Notes under the pieces: model-generated
What the model saw: the letters and a program-made list of their open reading frames with translations, nothing else
What the model was told of the DNA's origin: nothing
The model's database searches: none
Assembly (NCBI GenBank): GCA_963808965.1
Contig: CAWEHU010000021.1
Coordinates: 1 to 58,543 of the forward strand
Direction of reading: 5' to 3'
DNA: 58,543 bases
From: CAWEHU01 sp963808965
GTDB taxonomy: Bacteria > Pseudomonadota > Alphaproteobacteria > Acetobacterales > Acetobacteraceae
Program-made: the position numbers and the translations under genes
In this document: positions 28,196 to 37,682 of the stretch, in pieces
Layout: every line of letters begins with the position of its first letter
Position numbering within the stretch: position 1 is the first letter of the stretch

Positions 28196-28948
28196 TTATC
28201 TGCGAGCGTCGGCGGTCTTTTTTGTGACGGGCACGCTCTCTACTTCGACCTTGTCCCGACGCACCGTGTCGCGGACGGTCTCGACGTGCTGTTCCACAGC
28301 TTTGTGAATGACCACCTCCTCGGCAATCCGTGCGGTCTTCGCAACGACTGCCTCTTCGTTCATCTCGGTCACCTCTACTGTCTTCTCAGTAAAGGCGTCC
28401 CCGTTCACCTCAGAGGCGCCGGTCACAGGCCGGTGTTCGATGGAAACGGATTCACGGCGCAACGAGACCTGCTCTTCAACGGGCGATTCCACCGTGTAGC
28501 GGCGGACGCGCGTGGTCTCCCCCGCGACGGCTCTCTTGCCGACCTGAAGCGTCTCTTCGGCGAGAGCGACCACTTCAGCCTCATCGTCGCCGCCGTTACG
28601 CTCTTCGAGATCGATCGGGTGATGCACCTCAAGGACGGCGAGCACGCTCTCGGAGTCCTTGACAGGAACGCGCGCGGTGACGACGGCACCTCCGCTTGCG
28701 AGCGTGCGGTCATAGACCCTTGCGTCTCGTTCCTCCGTTTCAATTCCCAGCAGATCGGTCCAGAGGGCGCCCAGCGACTCTGATCTGTTTGAGGCGGACG
28801 CTGCTCCCTTCACGTGACGACCGATTCCATCGGCGGCAACGCCGGCTTTCTTGAGGTCGCGGACAACCGCATCCGCTGCCTGTACCGTCTCGTAAGCGGC
28901 AATGATCGTTTCGTATTCCATTCTACTCTGCCCTTGATTATGATCCAT
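28196..28948 (-). CDS. DUF2382 (YsnF-like) stress protein, two-domain form
   Basis: A 250-residue acidic protein. The ATG at 28948 follows AAGGAGAG. Residues 1-115 form an N-terminal alpha/beta domain (METIIAAYETVQAADAVVRD-like start, then VTARVPVKDSESVLAVLEVH), seen in general-stress proteins. Residues 125-245 are a DUF2382 domain: VVALAEETLQVGKRAVAGET, VRRYTVESPVEEQVSLRRES, EKTVEVTEMNEEAVVAKTAR, VEQHVETVRDTVRRDKVEV. DUF2382 proteins are linked to stress responses in bacilli and desiccation-tolerant bacteria, with unknown mechanism. It is third in a tight operon, 20 bp after another DUF2382 gene. Confidence 0.85.
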   Translation of the reverse strand: MDHNQGQSRMEYETIIAAYETVQAADAVVRDLKKAGVAADGIGRHVKGAASASNRSESLGALWTDLLGIETEERDARVYDRTLASGGAVVTARVPVKDSESVLAVLEVHHPIDLEERNGGDDEAEVVALAEETLQVGKRAVAGETTRVRRYTVESPVEEQVSLRRESVSIEHRPVTGASEVNGDAFTEKTVEVTEMNEEAVVAKTARIAEEVVIHKAVEQHVETVRDTVRRDKVEVESVPVTKKTADARR

Positions 28949-28968
28949 TGAGCTCTCCTTGGTAAAAA

Positions 28969-29409
28969 TTAAGCGTCTTGTGACTGTGAGGGTGCTTCGG
29001 ACGATGGGGCTTCCTGATCATTTGCCCCGACGCGGGTGATGACGGCTGCCTGCTCGCGGAGCGTGACCAACTCTTGGAACGGCTCGGAGCGGCGCGCGCG
29101 TCGAAGGTGGACTTCTTCCTTCAGAAAGAGCTTCTTCTCGACGACGATGACTTCCTCGACGACAGGAACAATGATGGTCTGCTCCTCCTCACGAATCTCG
29201 GGCATCGTGTCCACGTAACGCCCGATTTGAACTGTCTCCACCGCGACCGTTCCGTGGGTCACGGTCTCGTTGATGAGATGCTCCCGTTCACGCGTGACCG
29301 TCCTGACCCGTACGGTGTCTCCGGCAACGGAGCGACGCGCCACAGTCGCGTCTTCGGCGTAAAGAGGTACGACCACGTCTTCGGCAAGCGTTTCAGAGGT
29401 TTTGTCCAT
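28969..29409 (-). CDS. DUF2382-domain protein, single-domain form
   Basis: A 146-residue protein from ATG 29409, chosen because GGAAGAG precedes it; 29421 is an in-frame alternative. Nearly the whole chain is DUF2382: LAEDVVVPLYAEDATVARRS, VAGDTVRVRTVTREREHLIN, MPEIREEEQTIIVPVVEEVI and VVEKKLFLKEEVHLRR. It is very rich in Glu, Val and Arg and is predicted to be extended beta structure. It is the second gene of the operon, between a phasin-like gene (40 bp upstream) and the two-domain DUF2382 gene, so the two DUF2382 proteins may interact. Confidence 0.82.
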   Translation of the reverse strand: MDKTSETLAEDVVVPLYAEDATVARRSVAGDTVRVRTVTREREHLINETVTHGTVAVETVQIGRYVDTMPEIREEEQTIIVPVVEEVIVVEKKLFLKEEVHLRRARRSEPFQELVTLREQAAVITRVGANDQEAPSSEAPSQSQDA

Positions 29410-29449
29410 GATCTCTTCCATGTCGGATTGATCCCCGGCGGCCGGTGAC

Positions 29450-29947
29450 TCACCCGCGCCCTTGCAGCGGTTGCACGGCGCGTTGTGCTCCCTGCGCAGC
29501 GCTTTGCAGCACGGTCCGGGTCGCCTCGATCGTCGTCGTGACCGCGTTGCGATAAAGATCCCGTTGCACTTCGGCGACGTCCATCGAGCGCCGGAGCACG
29601 TCAAAGTAGGATTGCTGCATCTGTAGGAAGCCGCGCCCGATCTGCGTATAGTATCCGACGAGCGGCAGCACGTTGGTGTCTACCACGCGGCGGCCTTGGG
29701 CGTAACTCGCATTCGCGAGAGGCCGGGCTCCAGCGAACGTCCGCAGACCCTCTTCACCCTGATTGGCCGCGTGCCGCGTCACATCGGCCAGCGTATTTGC
29801 AGTTTGCGTTACTGCGTCAGCGCCCTTCTCCATCATTTCATGCGCGGCCTGCACGGGCTGATCCGCCGCGTCGCGGATCCTGCGGATCCCGCGCGTGTCG
29901 CTATCGCGCGGCTGTGGCCTTTCTTGAGTTTCAGAAGCGTTGCCCAT
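29450..29947 (-). CDS. phasin-like protein
   Basis: A 165-residue protein from ATG 29947, with GGAGA upstream. The chain is largely amphipathic helix: PVQAAHEMMEKGADAVTQTA, LVGYYTQIGRGFLQMQQSYF, DVLRRSMDVAEVQRDLYRNA, TTIEATRTVLQSAAQGAQRA. This pattern is that of phasin-family proteins, which coat polyhydroxyalkanoate granules or act as stress-related helical proteins. No PHA synthase is nearby. It starts a three-gene minus-strand operon with two DUF2382 proteins, which points to a general stress role rather than granule formation. Confidence 0.75.
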   Translation of the reverse strand: MGNASETQERPQPRDSDTRGIRRIRDAADQPVQAAHEMMEKGADAVTQTANTLADVTRHAANQGEEGLRTFAGARPLANASYAQGRRVVDTNVLPLVGYYTQIGRGFLQMQQSYFDVLRRSMDVAEVQRDLYRNAVTTTIEATRTVLQSAAQGAQRAVQPLQGRG

Positions 29948-30281
29948 TTTTGATCTCCAAATGTGGTTCGAGAGAAACTTCCTGGCCAATGGGCTTTCGG
30001 CGCGGATCCACGTGGCCGTGTCACCGGTTTGCCGCGCACCCCATCGCGCCCGACATCCCCGGGCTACTTAGCATCCATTATCCCTTTGAGTGTCAGCGCG
30101 GGGCCGGCGAGGCGAGCGTGCGCCCCGGTATCACAGGACGGTCGCTCGACCGCCCTCGATAACGAGCATCATAGTGACCCAGATGTTCGGGGAATTCGGT
30201 ACAGCCAATCAGGTTCAATTGGATTTCAGCATACTACTCCCAAGTCACTGTGCTGTCGCATCACAGTCTCGGGGGCGGCAT
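29948..30281. other. intergenic stretch with operon promoter
   Basis: No gene is recognised between the HAD gene and the phasin operon, both on the minus strand. The phasin-operon promoter is expected here. Confidence 0.4.
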
Positions 30282-30962
30282 CTATCCAGCCGCTGCATCG
30301 CAGACGAGCGGCGATTCATCGTACCGGGCCAGCAGATCGGCCGGGTCCTTGTAGATTGCGATGCAGCCGGCCTTCCGCAGGCTCTCCTCAGAGAAGCCGC
30401 CGCACAACATGCCGATCGTGCGCATACCCGCCTTGCCGGCCGCTTCCGCGTCGTAGGGCGTGTCTCCGACCACCAGGATTTCTTCCGCGGACACGTTGCT
30501 CAAACGCTTCATGGCCGCCCGGAAAATGTCGGGATGCGGCTTGCTCTTTTCGGCGTCGTCCGAGGAAGTCTCTGTATGGATGAGATCCTCGATCTGCGCC
30601 AGTTGCTTGTACTTCGCGAGCTCGCCCTTCTTGGCCGAAGAGGCGAGGGCGATCTGCTTGCCATCGGATTGGAGGCGCTTGAATAACGCACGCACATCCG
30701 GGAAGGCCGTGACCTGGTGCAGGTACCGCGCACGCAGGATCTCACCGCGATGCTTTTCGAGCGCCTCTCCCTGCGCTTCCAGCTCGCCCGGATCCAGGAA
30801 CACGGGCATCAGCTGATCGCCGCCCTTGCCGATCTGGCTACGAATATCCTCGAACTCGAGGTCGTGCCCATAGTCGTGCAAGGCGTCCTGCCAGGCTCGG
30901 GCATGCAGATCGACGGAATCGACCAGCGTGCCGTCCACGTCGAAGATCACCGCTTTGGCCAT
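30282..30962 (-). CDS. HAD-superfamily phosphatase (phosphoglycolate phosphatase-like)
   Basis: A 226-residue cytosolic hydrolase from ATG 30962. All four HAD motifs are present: I, AVIFDVDGTLVDSVDLHARA with the nucleophile Asp; II, IALASSAKKGELAKY; III, the Lys in KSKPHPDIFRAAM; IV, ILVVGDTPYDAEAAGKAG. A helical cap (QIGKGGDQLMPVFL) makes it a C1-type phosphoglycolate phosphatase/beta-phosphoglucomutase-like enzyme. The substrate is not determined by sequence. It stands alone and is free of indels. Confidence 0.9.
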   Translation of the reverse strand: MAKAVIFDVDGTLVDSVDLHARAWQDALHDYGHDLEFEDIRSQIGKGGDQLMPVFLDPGELEAQGEALEKHRGEILRARYLHQVTAFPDVRALFKRLQSDGKQIALASSAKKGELAKYKQLAQIEDLIHTETSSDDAEKSKPHPDIFRAAMKRLSNVSAEEILVVGDTPYDAEAAGKAGMRTIGMLCGGFSEESLRKAGCIAIYKDPADLLARYDESPLVCDAAAG

Positions 30963-31203
30963 AACCCGTCTCCCAGAAGGCTGAAGGTAAACAGGAGGCG
31001 CCGCAATCATTCGGCGCTCCCTCTCGATCCCCGCTGAGCTTTTCGAGTTGCTGCGTCAGTTCTGCTCCGGCTGGGGCCTTGCTTGCCCCCGGGGCATGAT
31101 GCGCCCTCGCCCGTGCACGACCTGCGCATGCGCCGCCTTGGGACGCTGTTCTGCTGGGGAAGGGCAAATGCGCGCGGGCACGTCAGCGAGAGGTCAGAGA
31201 CTC

Positions 31204-32251
31204 TCAACCAGACTGCCGGGCTACATCGTCGCTCGCTTCGAATGCATCCGGATGCTGCATGGGCGGATACACCATCAGCCCGGACGACCTCGCAGGCGTC
31301 TCGCGCCAGACGCGCAATGCCGCGCGCATGTCCTGCTCGCCGATGTGCCAGCGTCGCTTCAAGATGGCGCCAGAAAAGTCATAGCTTTTCATGGCGATCT
31401 CATCCGAGGTCCCGCGGTATTCCAGCCAGTGGACGGAAGCCGGGTGACCCGGCCGGCGCAGCCGCCAAATCTCCTGCTGATCCCGCAAGCTTCGGCGGGT
31501 TTGATTAGCGAACATCAAATCACTCTGCCGCTGCGCCGCTTGCAGGAGGTGTGCCGGCGGCAATGCGTGGGTGGGGAACAGGTCGAGAGCAAAGCAGGTA
31601 AGGGGCAGGTCCGGAGGCTCGGACAACACGACATCGACCGGAACGTTGTCCGCTAGTCCGCCATCCACCAGCACCCGCCCGTTGATCGTTACCGGCTGGA
31701 AGTCCGGGATCAGCGCCGCGCTGGCCAGTAGATGCTCGACGCCGATCCGTTCGTTCCGCGTGTCGAATACCACTTCCTCGCCCGTCTCCACGTCGACCGC
31801 AACCACCGCAGACGCGGGTCGGGCCATCATTGAGCCGATCGAAGTCGACCATCTCGATCAACGTGTTGCGGAACGGGGTCACGTCGTAGAGCCCCGGTTG
31901 GTCTTTCGCCCAGGAAGATTCGAGCAAACGCGGATGAAACAACGCGGGCCGACCAAACAGCCGGGCTTGCAACGCGCTCGCCACTTGCAGCGGTTGCCGC
32001 CATTCCTTGGGCACCCAGGACGCCTCGCCCGATGTTGAGGCGGCTCGATGCCAGAATTCCTGGAGCGTCGCCACGCGCCGTTCCGGTGCACTCCCGGCGA
32101 TCAGCGCCGCGGTGATAGCGCCGATGGAGGAGCCGACAATCCAGTCGACCCGCACATCCTCTGCCGCGATCGCGGTGAATGCGCCCCCGTGGTAGGCGCC
32201 GAGCGCGTTACCGCCGCCCAGTACCAGCGCGACTGTGCCGAGGCTCTCCAA
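31204..32251 (-). pseudogene. patatin-like phospholipase, one frameshift
   Basis: A serine lipid acyl hydrolase with a Ser-Asp dyad. The oxyanion loop VALVLGGGNALGAYHGGAF and nucleophile elbow WIVGSSIGAITAALIAG (GxSxG) are in the first frame, which starts at TTG 32251 with no strong ribosome site. Near 31825 the frame shifts to MMARPASAVVAVDVETGEEV and then GRVLVDGGLADNVPVDVVL, which contains the catalytic Asp (DGG). The protein ends at 31204 with about 348 codons in all. A second patatin gene lies just upstream in the same orientation. Confidence 0.85.
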
Positions 32252-32988
32252 CTTAGCGGCACCCCGCCGCGCTCAGTTGCGCCTGGTTCATCGCCTCGCG
32301 AACATCAAAAAAGCCCTCAACCGGGGCTCGCAGAAGGCTTTGTGTCATGGCCTGCTCTTCGTGTGGTTCCCCGGTCAACGCCACCAAGCACGATTAAGTT
32401 CGTGCCGGGGAATGCATTGCTCATCTCAGGACAAGGCGAACCCATCACGACCCGCGGTAGCCAGGCGACAATGCTGCGGGCATTTGGACAGTTAACGGAC
32501 TTACGAACACATTGGGGCGTCTCATCGGCTGTGGGCTATCCGGCGCACGAAGGCACGCACGTCTCCTGCCGCCAGACCCGAAACGGCTCCGCACCCGCGC
32601 CCCGGTAGCCGACCGCGGTTTGAAGATCACGCCGTGGCCGGAAGTGTCCGTAGATAATGTCCGTAGATAATACTGTGGGCGGAGAGGCTGCTGCGCCTGC
32701 TGGGGCGACTTTGAAAGCGCTGCACCTGCCGCTCCGGTGTCGGACGCCCGGCAGAACGGCACGCTGCTCCGGGATAGAAGATCCCGTGTGGGCGGAAGTT
32801 GAAGAGATAGCCGCGGCGCACTGCTCGAGACTCATCCGCATGCACGTGGCGACCGGTTGCTTCCCGGAACACGCCCGCGACCGTTTCGCCGTGCGGCGTG
32901 GTGCACCTCCAGGTTCCGACGATCTCACCGGACATCCCGAACAACCGAGCCAAGGCTACAACGTTCGCCTCCCCCGGAGGCTCATGAG
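32252..32988. other. stretch between two patatin genes
   Basis: Overlapping open frames on both strands have no recognisable motif. A tandem direct repeat, TGTCCGTAGATAA at 32645-32657 and again at 32658-32670, is the only structured feature; it may be a leftover end of a mobile element. Confidence 0.35.
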
Positions 32989-34060
32989 TCAGACTGCGAA
33001 GTCCGACAGGTTCACCGTCGAGCGGACCCCGATGGAAGCGAGGTTCGCTGCCAGCCACTGGTCGGCAGCGGCGTGGCCAAGCTCCCGCATCTCTTGCAGG
33101 AAGGCCGTGGTGGGATCCTGGTGGCTGCCGCCCTTCAGTGCCCGGAATGCCTCCTCGGCCCCGAGCATGTGCAGGCGGGCTTCGCGCAGCCGGGCCAGGA
33201 CGCCAGGCGCCGCTTGGGGCCGGTCGGCCAACAAGCGCTGGGCAAAGGCAAGCGACTCCAGCTCGTGGCGAAGAGCGGCGCCGAAGGCCAGCTCGTTGGT
33301 CCGCTCGAGAAGCCCGGCCGCGCTGGTGGGCAGGTCGAGCCGCTCCACCGGCATGGTGCGCACGACCAGGAGGTCGGCCGGTGCCCCGGCCTCGATCAGC
33401 GCCCGCAGCGGCGGATTGCTAGCGTAGCCGCCGTCCCAGTACCGGCTCGCCGTCGATCTCGACGGCCGGAAATAGCTGGGGCAGGCAGGCCGAGGCGAGC
33501 AGCACCCCTGCCGTAACCTCGGCACCGCGGAAGAGGCGCGCCTCGCCGGTGCGGACGCGCGTCGTCGCGATGACGAGCAAAGGCGCACCCTCGTTCCCGA
33601 ACGCCGACGGGTCGAGCAAGTCGTCCAGCACTTCCCGCAGCGGGTTCAGGCCAAGAGGATTGAGCTGGTCCTGAGACAGCCCTCTGGCGCTATGCCGCAT
33701 CGCCTCGACCACCGGGGCCATGATGATGCCCAATGGAACAAGCAACTGGGCGGCTGCCGTGTCGGGGCACCCGGGGGTGATGGCGACGCGGCACCAGAAG
33801 GTCTCGAGCAGTCGCTTGGCTTCACTGGGACCTCCCGTCGCCAGTCCTTGAGCGAGCATGGCCGCATTCATAGCCCCGGCGCTGGCGCCGCTGATCGCCT
33901 CGATCCTCAGCTCAGGCCGATCGAGAAGGCGGTCCAGCACGCCCCAGGTGAACGCTCCGAGGGAGCCTCCGCCCTGGAGAGCGAGTGTGACAGGAATGGG
34001 ATCTGAAGCGGGCACTAGGAATCCGGTCTGATGCGATTTTCGGCCGATGCAGACGACCAT
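32989..34060 (-). pseudogene. patatin-like phospholipase (RssA-like), one frameshift
   Basis: The gene starts at ATG 34060. The first frame has the oxyanion loop PVTLALQGGGSLGAFTWGVL and nucleophile elbow AISGASAGAMNAAMLAQGLA. After TAGVLLASACLPQLFPAVEI the frame shifts near 33445; the second frame resumes YWDGGYASNPPLRALIEAGA, providing the catalytic Asp of DGG. About 357 codons in total. It differs strongly from the neighbouring patatin, so the two are not a recent duplication. Related proteins act on membrane phospholipids or neutral lipids; the substrate is unknown. Confidence 0.86.
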
Positions 34061-34339
34061 ACCAGGGTTTTGGGGAGCGGGTTATCGGATCGCCCCGGCG
34101 AGCGCCTGAGCCGCTGGCGAAAGCCATCAGCGAGCTTGGTTGACCCAGTCTGCTCAGGATATGGCCCGGCCCCATCAGTCCCATCTCGAAAAACTGCGCC
34201 GGTTGCCGCTTCGGCCGTCGCTTCGCTTTCGCTGCGGCCTGCGCGTCCGATCCTCGTCCCGCTTCTTTGCGCTTGCCACGCCTGTCGGTCAGGGCGTCAC
34301 CGCCGCGGTCGCGGCCGAACGTCTGGCCGGGTTTTTGCG

Positions 34340-34700
34340 CCCTATAAAAGTGGCCCCTCACAGGGTGGCCATCGCCCTCTCGGGACGGCCCACCCTGACG
34401 CGATGGCGAACGCGCGCCAGGCCGTCCGTCCGGTCATCTCCCGCAGCACGCCGGCCGCGACCAGTCTTGCGGCGAGGTCGAGCCCGGTGCGGGCGGAGAC
34501 ACCGAGCCGGCGGGGCGAGCAGGCGACTGGTGATCAGCGGCTCCCGAAGCGCGACGGCGCCGGCCGCTGCAGCCGGGAACGGGCGCTTCCCGGAAGCGCG
34601 GCGATCCGGCGGGCCGCCGCCTGCAGCCGATCGAGTTCGCGGCCGCCGCGCCGTGCTGCCTCGGCGACGCAGCCGAGATAGAAGCGCTCGAAATCCCCTC
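34340..34700 (-). pseudogene. DUF1612 / HTH-domain protein C-terminal remnant
   Basis: Pieces in different frames join to FERFYLGCVAEAARRGGREL, DRLQAAARRIAALPGSARS, REPLITSRLLA and then RLGVSARTGLDLAARLVAAG, VLREMTGRTAWRAFAIASGW. This is the end of the RHE_PE00001-type (DUF1612 plus helix-turn-helix) proteins that are frequent on alphaproteobacterial plasmids. The N-terminal part is absent and at least two indels are present. A fragment of the other end of such a gene lies at 41.6 kb. Confidence 0.65.
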
Positions 34701-34801
34701 CCCCTTGCCGCGAGCGCGTTGATCCGCGACCCCACCTCCTTGTTCCACACCTATCCACAGGCGAGCAGGCTCCCCGCTCGGGTGATCCGGGTCCATAAAG
34801 G

Positions 34802-34831
34802 ACTGGGCCGCCTAATGACGGGCGGCCCAGT
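34802..34831. repeat. perfect 11-bp inverted repeat
   Basis: ACTGGGCCGCC (34802-34812) and GGCGGCCCAGT (34821-34831) with an 8-base loop. No T-run follows on either strand. Around it, 34700-35134 contains no recognised gene. It may be an operator, a terminator remnant or an element end. Confidence 0.5.
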
Positions 34832-35134
34832 ATAAGGACAATGCCATGCATACAGATGGCTGCTGTCCGTCTTCCTGCGCTTGCCCGGCCTGACCCTGAA
34901 AATCCGGGCGGAGCGTCGGTAGGACTTGGACGGTGCCGGGGCGAGCGATCGTCCCGGCGCTTCCACGCGAGATTATCTGCCAGCCTGGCCGGTTTGGCCA
35001 TCCCGCTCGCGACACTCCTTTTCGTCACGCTGATACTGGCCCGGCCCGGAATCGTGAGCCGCCGAATCCTATTTACGGAAAGGGGATGCCCTTCGGGGGT
35101 TGAAAGCACTCACACCCCGACACAAAGGCAAGCC

Positions 35135-35311
35135 ATGACCGCAGATTTCGAGGCAGAGCGCCGCGTCACCATCACCCTATCCAAATCGGAGGCTGACCGG
35201 ATCGACGCGTGGCGGGGCAGAATGAACGCAGGCGATCGCGAAGAGGCGATTCACGCATTGCTGGATTTGGGCTTGGAGGCCGACCGGTCGATTCGTTCCG
35301 GGACCTTGTGA
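35135..35311 (+). CDS. small ribbon-helix-helix-like protein
   Basis: A 58-residue protein from ATG 35135. The pattern RRVTITLSKSEADRIDAWRG (short strand, turn, helix) followed by REEAIHALLDLGLEADRSI is that of CopG/Arc-type ribbon-helix-helix DNA-binding proteins. No toxin gene is adjacent. The start has only a weak ribosome site (AAAGGCAAGCC). The gene is intact. Confidence 0.6.
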   Translation: MTADFEAERRVTITLSKSEADRIDAWRGRMNAGDREEAIHALLDLGLEADRSIRSGTL

Positions 35312-35508
35312 TAGGGCCGGCTGCGGGTCGCAGAATCCGCCCTTAGGAAACGCCCCCGGCGCCGGCGGGCGCGCGCTACCCCGAATTGGCAGGATGCGAA
35401 TCAGTCATTTGGCCGAGGCCGGAGTTCTGCTTCCCCTCAGCAGGATTGCTAGCTGCTCCGCCACGGTGCGAACCGGCCGGCAAGCGCGCCATCCTCTGCG
35501 AACATTCT

Positions 35509-35784
35509 TCAGAATGATGAGATTTCCTCCCGGTTGCGGCGAATGGCGTCGTAGTACCGGAACTCGTCCAGGGCCGAGCGGTACTGGCGCAGGAAAAAGA
35601 AGGCGACGAATTCGATGAAGAACAGGATGCCGAAACCGGGCAAGAGCACGAGCGCGCGCTCAACGTAATCAGGTGCCGTGGGCATATCCCGGCTTCTGAT
35701 GTAGAAAAAAAAGCCAGTCAGGATGGTAGCGACTAGCTTTCCCGCTACCGCGATTACGGCCTTCGACGAGAGGGTTGCTGTCAT
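35509..35784 (-). CDS. small membrane protein
   Basis: A frame of 91 residues from ATG 35784 (longer starts to 35898 exist) with two hydrophobic segments, AVAGKLVATILTGFFFYI and ALVLLPGFGILFFIEFVAFF, then a charged tail ALDEFRYYDAIRRNREEISS. No family recognised. The ATG overlaps the ATG of the divergent hydrolase gene by two bases and has no good ribosome site, so the true start or the gene itself is uncertain. Confidence 0.45.
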   Translation of the reverse strand: MTATLSSKAVIAVAGKLVATILTGFFFYIRSRDMPTAPDYVERALVLLPGFGILFFIEFVAFFFLRQYRSALDEFRYYDAIRRNREEISSF

Positions 35785-36766
35785 GCTGTCACGCAGAGGT
35801 TTCGACGCCCTCGCAATCGGTGCTGCCTTGGGGTTGGCTGCTGGCGACACCGCCGCCCAGCCCGTCGGCCCGCAGGTCGCCATGGTTCGCCCGCGCACCG
35901 AAACCCTGGAGATCGCCTGCGAGGCACTGGGTCCGGAAGGTGGACCCGCGGTGATCCTGCTTCACGGCTTCCCCGACGACCCGCGCGCCTGGGACGGCGT
36001 CGCGCCGCCGCTCGCTGAGGCCGGCTGCCGGGTTTACGTGCCGTTCCTGCGCGGCTACGGCCCGACGCGCTTCCTAGCCACCGAGACGCCGCGCTCGGGC
36101 GAGCAGGCGGCGCTTGGTCACGACCTGCTCGCGCTAATGGATGCGCTGCGCCTCCCGCGCGCGGTACTCGTCGGCTACGACTGGGGCGGCCGGGCCGCCT
36201 GCGTCGTCGCCGCGCTGTGGCCCGAGCGCGTGCTCGGCCTCGTCACCGGCGCCGGTTACACCATCCAGGACATCGCCGCCTCCGGCCGGCCCGCTCCGCC
36301 GGCGCAGGAGGTGCGCTACTGGTACCAATGGTACTTCCAGACCGAGCGCGGCCGCGCCGGCCTCGCCCAGAACCGCCGGCCCCTCTGCCGCCTGCTGTGG
36401 GAGCAGTGGTCGCCGACCTGGCGCTTCGACGACGCGACCTTCGAGCGCACCGCGGCGAGCTTCGACAATCCCGATTTCGTCGATGTCGTCATCCATTCCT
36501 ACCGTCACCGTTACGGCGCCGCACCCGGCGACCCGGCGGTGGCGGAAATCGAGGCACGTCTCGCACGGCGCCCAACCATCGCCGTGCCGACCATCACGCT
36601 GCAGGGCGCGGTAGACGGCGTGAACCCGGTCGAGGGCAGCGCCGGTCACGCCCGGTACTTCACCGGTCCCTACGAGCGCCGAGTCCTGCCCAATGTCGGG
36701 CACTTCCTGCCGCATGAGGCGCCGGAGGCGCATGTGCGCGCGGTACGGGAGCTGCTGGGGCGGTAG
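35783..36766 (+). CDS. alpha/beta hydrolase, epoxide hydrolase / dehalogenase type
   Basis: A 327-residue enzyme from ATG 35783, with GAGAGGG nine bases upstream. The N-terminus LSRRGFDALAIGAALGLAAG is a probable Tat/Sec export signal. The oxyanion HGxP motif is HGFPDDPRAWDGV. The nucleophile elbow is VGYDWGGRAACVVAAL, so the nucleophile is Asp rather than Ser, as in epoxide hydrolases and haloalkane dehalogenases. The cap domain is rich in Trp/Tyr (RYWYQWYFQTERGRAGLAQN), and the catalytic His is in LPNVGHFLPHEAPEAH. Substrate unknown. No indel. Confidence 0.88.
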   Translation: MLSRRGFDALAIGAALGLAAGDTAAQPVGPQVAMVRPRTETLEIACEALGPEGGPAVILLHGFPDDPRAWDGVAPPLAEAGCRVYVPFLRGYGPTRFLATETPRSGEQAALGHDLLALMDALRLPRAVLVGYDWGGRAACVVAALWPERVLGLVTGAGYTIQDIAASGRPAPPAQEVRYWYQWYFQTERGRAGLAQNRRPLCRLLWEQWSPTWRFDDATFERTAASFDNPDFVDVVIHSYRHRYGAAPGDPAVAEIEARLARRPTIAVPTITLQGAVDGVNPVEGSAGHARYFTGPYERRVLPNVGHFLPHEAPEAHVRAVRELLGR

Positions 36767-36853
36767 CCCGGAGACGCCTCAGGGGCGGGGAATGGGCGGT
36801 GTTGTGCGCCGTCGGAGGGCGACACGGCGAAGGGTCAGATGCTCTCCTTCCTG

Positions 36854-36960
36854 TATAAGCCATTGATGCAGCTGGAGCCGCAAGCGCCAAGACGGAAGCA
36901 AAACCGCCCTTTCCTTCCGCATCTCCGGCAATTCCGGCCGTAACTTGCGTTAAGGGCGCT
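36854..36960. repeat. left copy of a ~106-bp inverted repeat
   Basis: This segment (from AAGCCATTGATGCAGC to AACTTGCGTTAAGGGCGCT) is repeated in reverse orientation at 41496-41601, with only scattered mismatches; the central 70 bases differ at about four positions. The pair encloses the repA-oriV-parA module. Long imperfect inverted repeats of this size are unusual for a simple IS and suggest ends of a composite or Tn3-like element. No transposase of that type is found between them. Confidence 0.8.
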
Positions 36961-37395
36961 TAACGGAATTTGAATCGCCCGTGGCGTGCTTTGCGGCCGG
37001 GAAATGCGCGCTGAACCGTATGTATCACGTGAGACACTCGGTGCCTTTGTCGTGCCCCGGCTGCTCGACCTCCTGTGCGAGTCGGCCATCACGGCCGAAA
37101 ATCCAGCCCCGCCCGGGATCGCAAGCCGGAAAATTGCACGAGGCGAGATAACCGCACTGATCGCGCTTAGACCGGCACCGCGACGCCACGGGTTCGCGTT
37201 CTGTCGCACGCGCAATCAGCCAATCGCCAATTTCGGCGGCTGGGGGGCCGGAGAGCCGCCTAGCTTACGCGTCCGCTGCGGGCCGGTGACCCGTCAGGCG
37301 CCCCTCGCCGCCTACAATCCCGTCCGCGACGCTACTGAAGCGGCAAGGGACCAACTGAAACCGCAAAGGAAATTCGACAGCCCGCCAGTCGCTCT
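36961..37395. other. stretch inside the left inverted repeat
   Basis: No gene is recognised. A plus-strand frame (GAFVVPRLLDLLCESAITAE) looks partly coding but has no family match. Confidence 0.35.
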
Positions 37396-37600
37396 CGCCC
37401 GCGACCCGCCGGGCCCATGCCAGCCATCTACGCGCCTGGGAGGCGTGGTGCCAAGGCCGCGGCGTCCTCCCCTGCCCCGCCGCGTCCCTGGTCGCCAACC
37501 ACCTGGCCGAGCTCGCCGGTCAACGCGCCCACGCCACCCTGACCGGCCGGCTCGCCGCCATCGTCCAGGCACACGCCCTGCTGCGCCTGTTGGACCGGCC
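37396..37600 (+). pseudogene. tyrosine recombinase N-terminal domain fragment
   Basis: About 65 codons read ATRRAHASHLRAWEAWCQGR, GVLPCPAASLVANHLAELAG and ATLTGRLAAIVQAHALLRLL, the SAM-like core-binding domain of plasmid-type tyrosine recombinases. The catalytic domain with R-H-R-Y is missing. A separate catalytic-domain fragment occurs on the other strand at 47.5-47.9 kb. Confidence 0.65.
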
Positions 37601-37682
37601 CCCTCCCTCCCCGCTCTGTGTCTTGCGCTGCCGCTCGCGGCGGCCTGACCCTGCCGGCCTCCCTTTGACGGAAACGCTGCGA

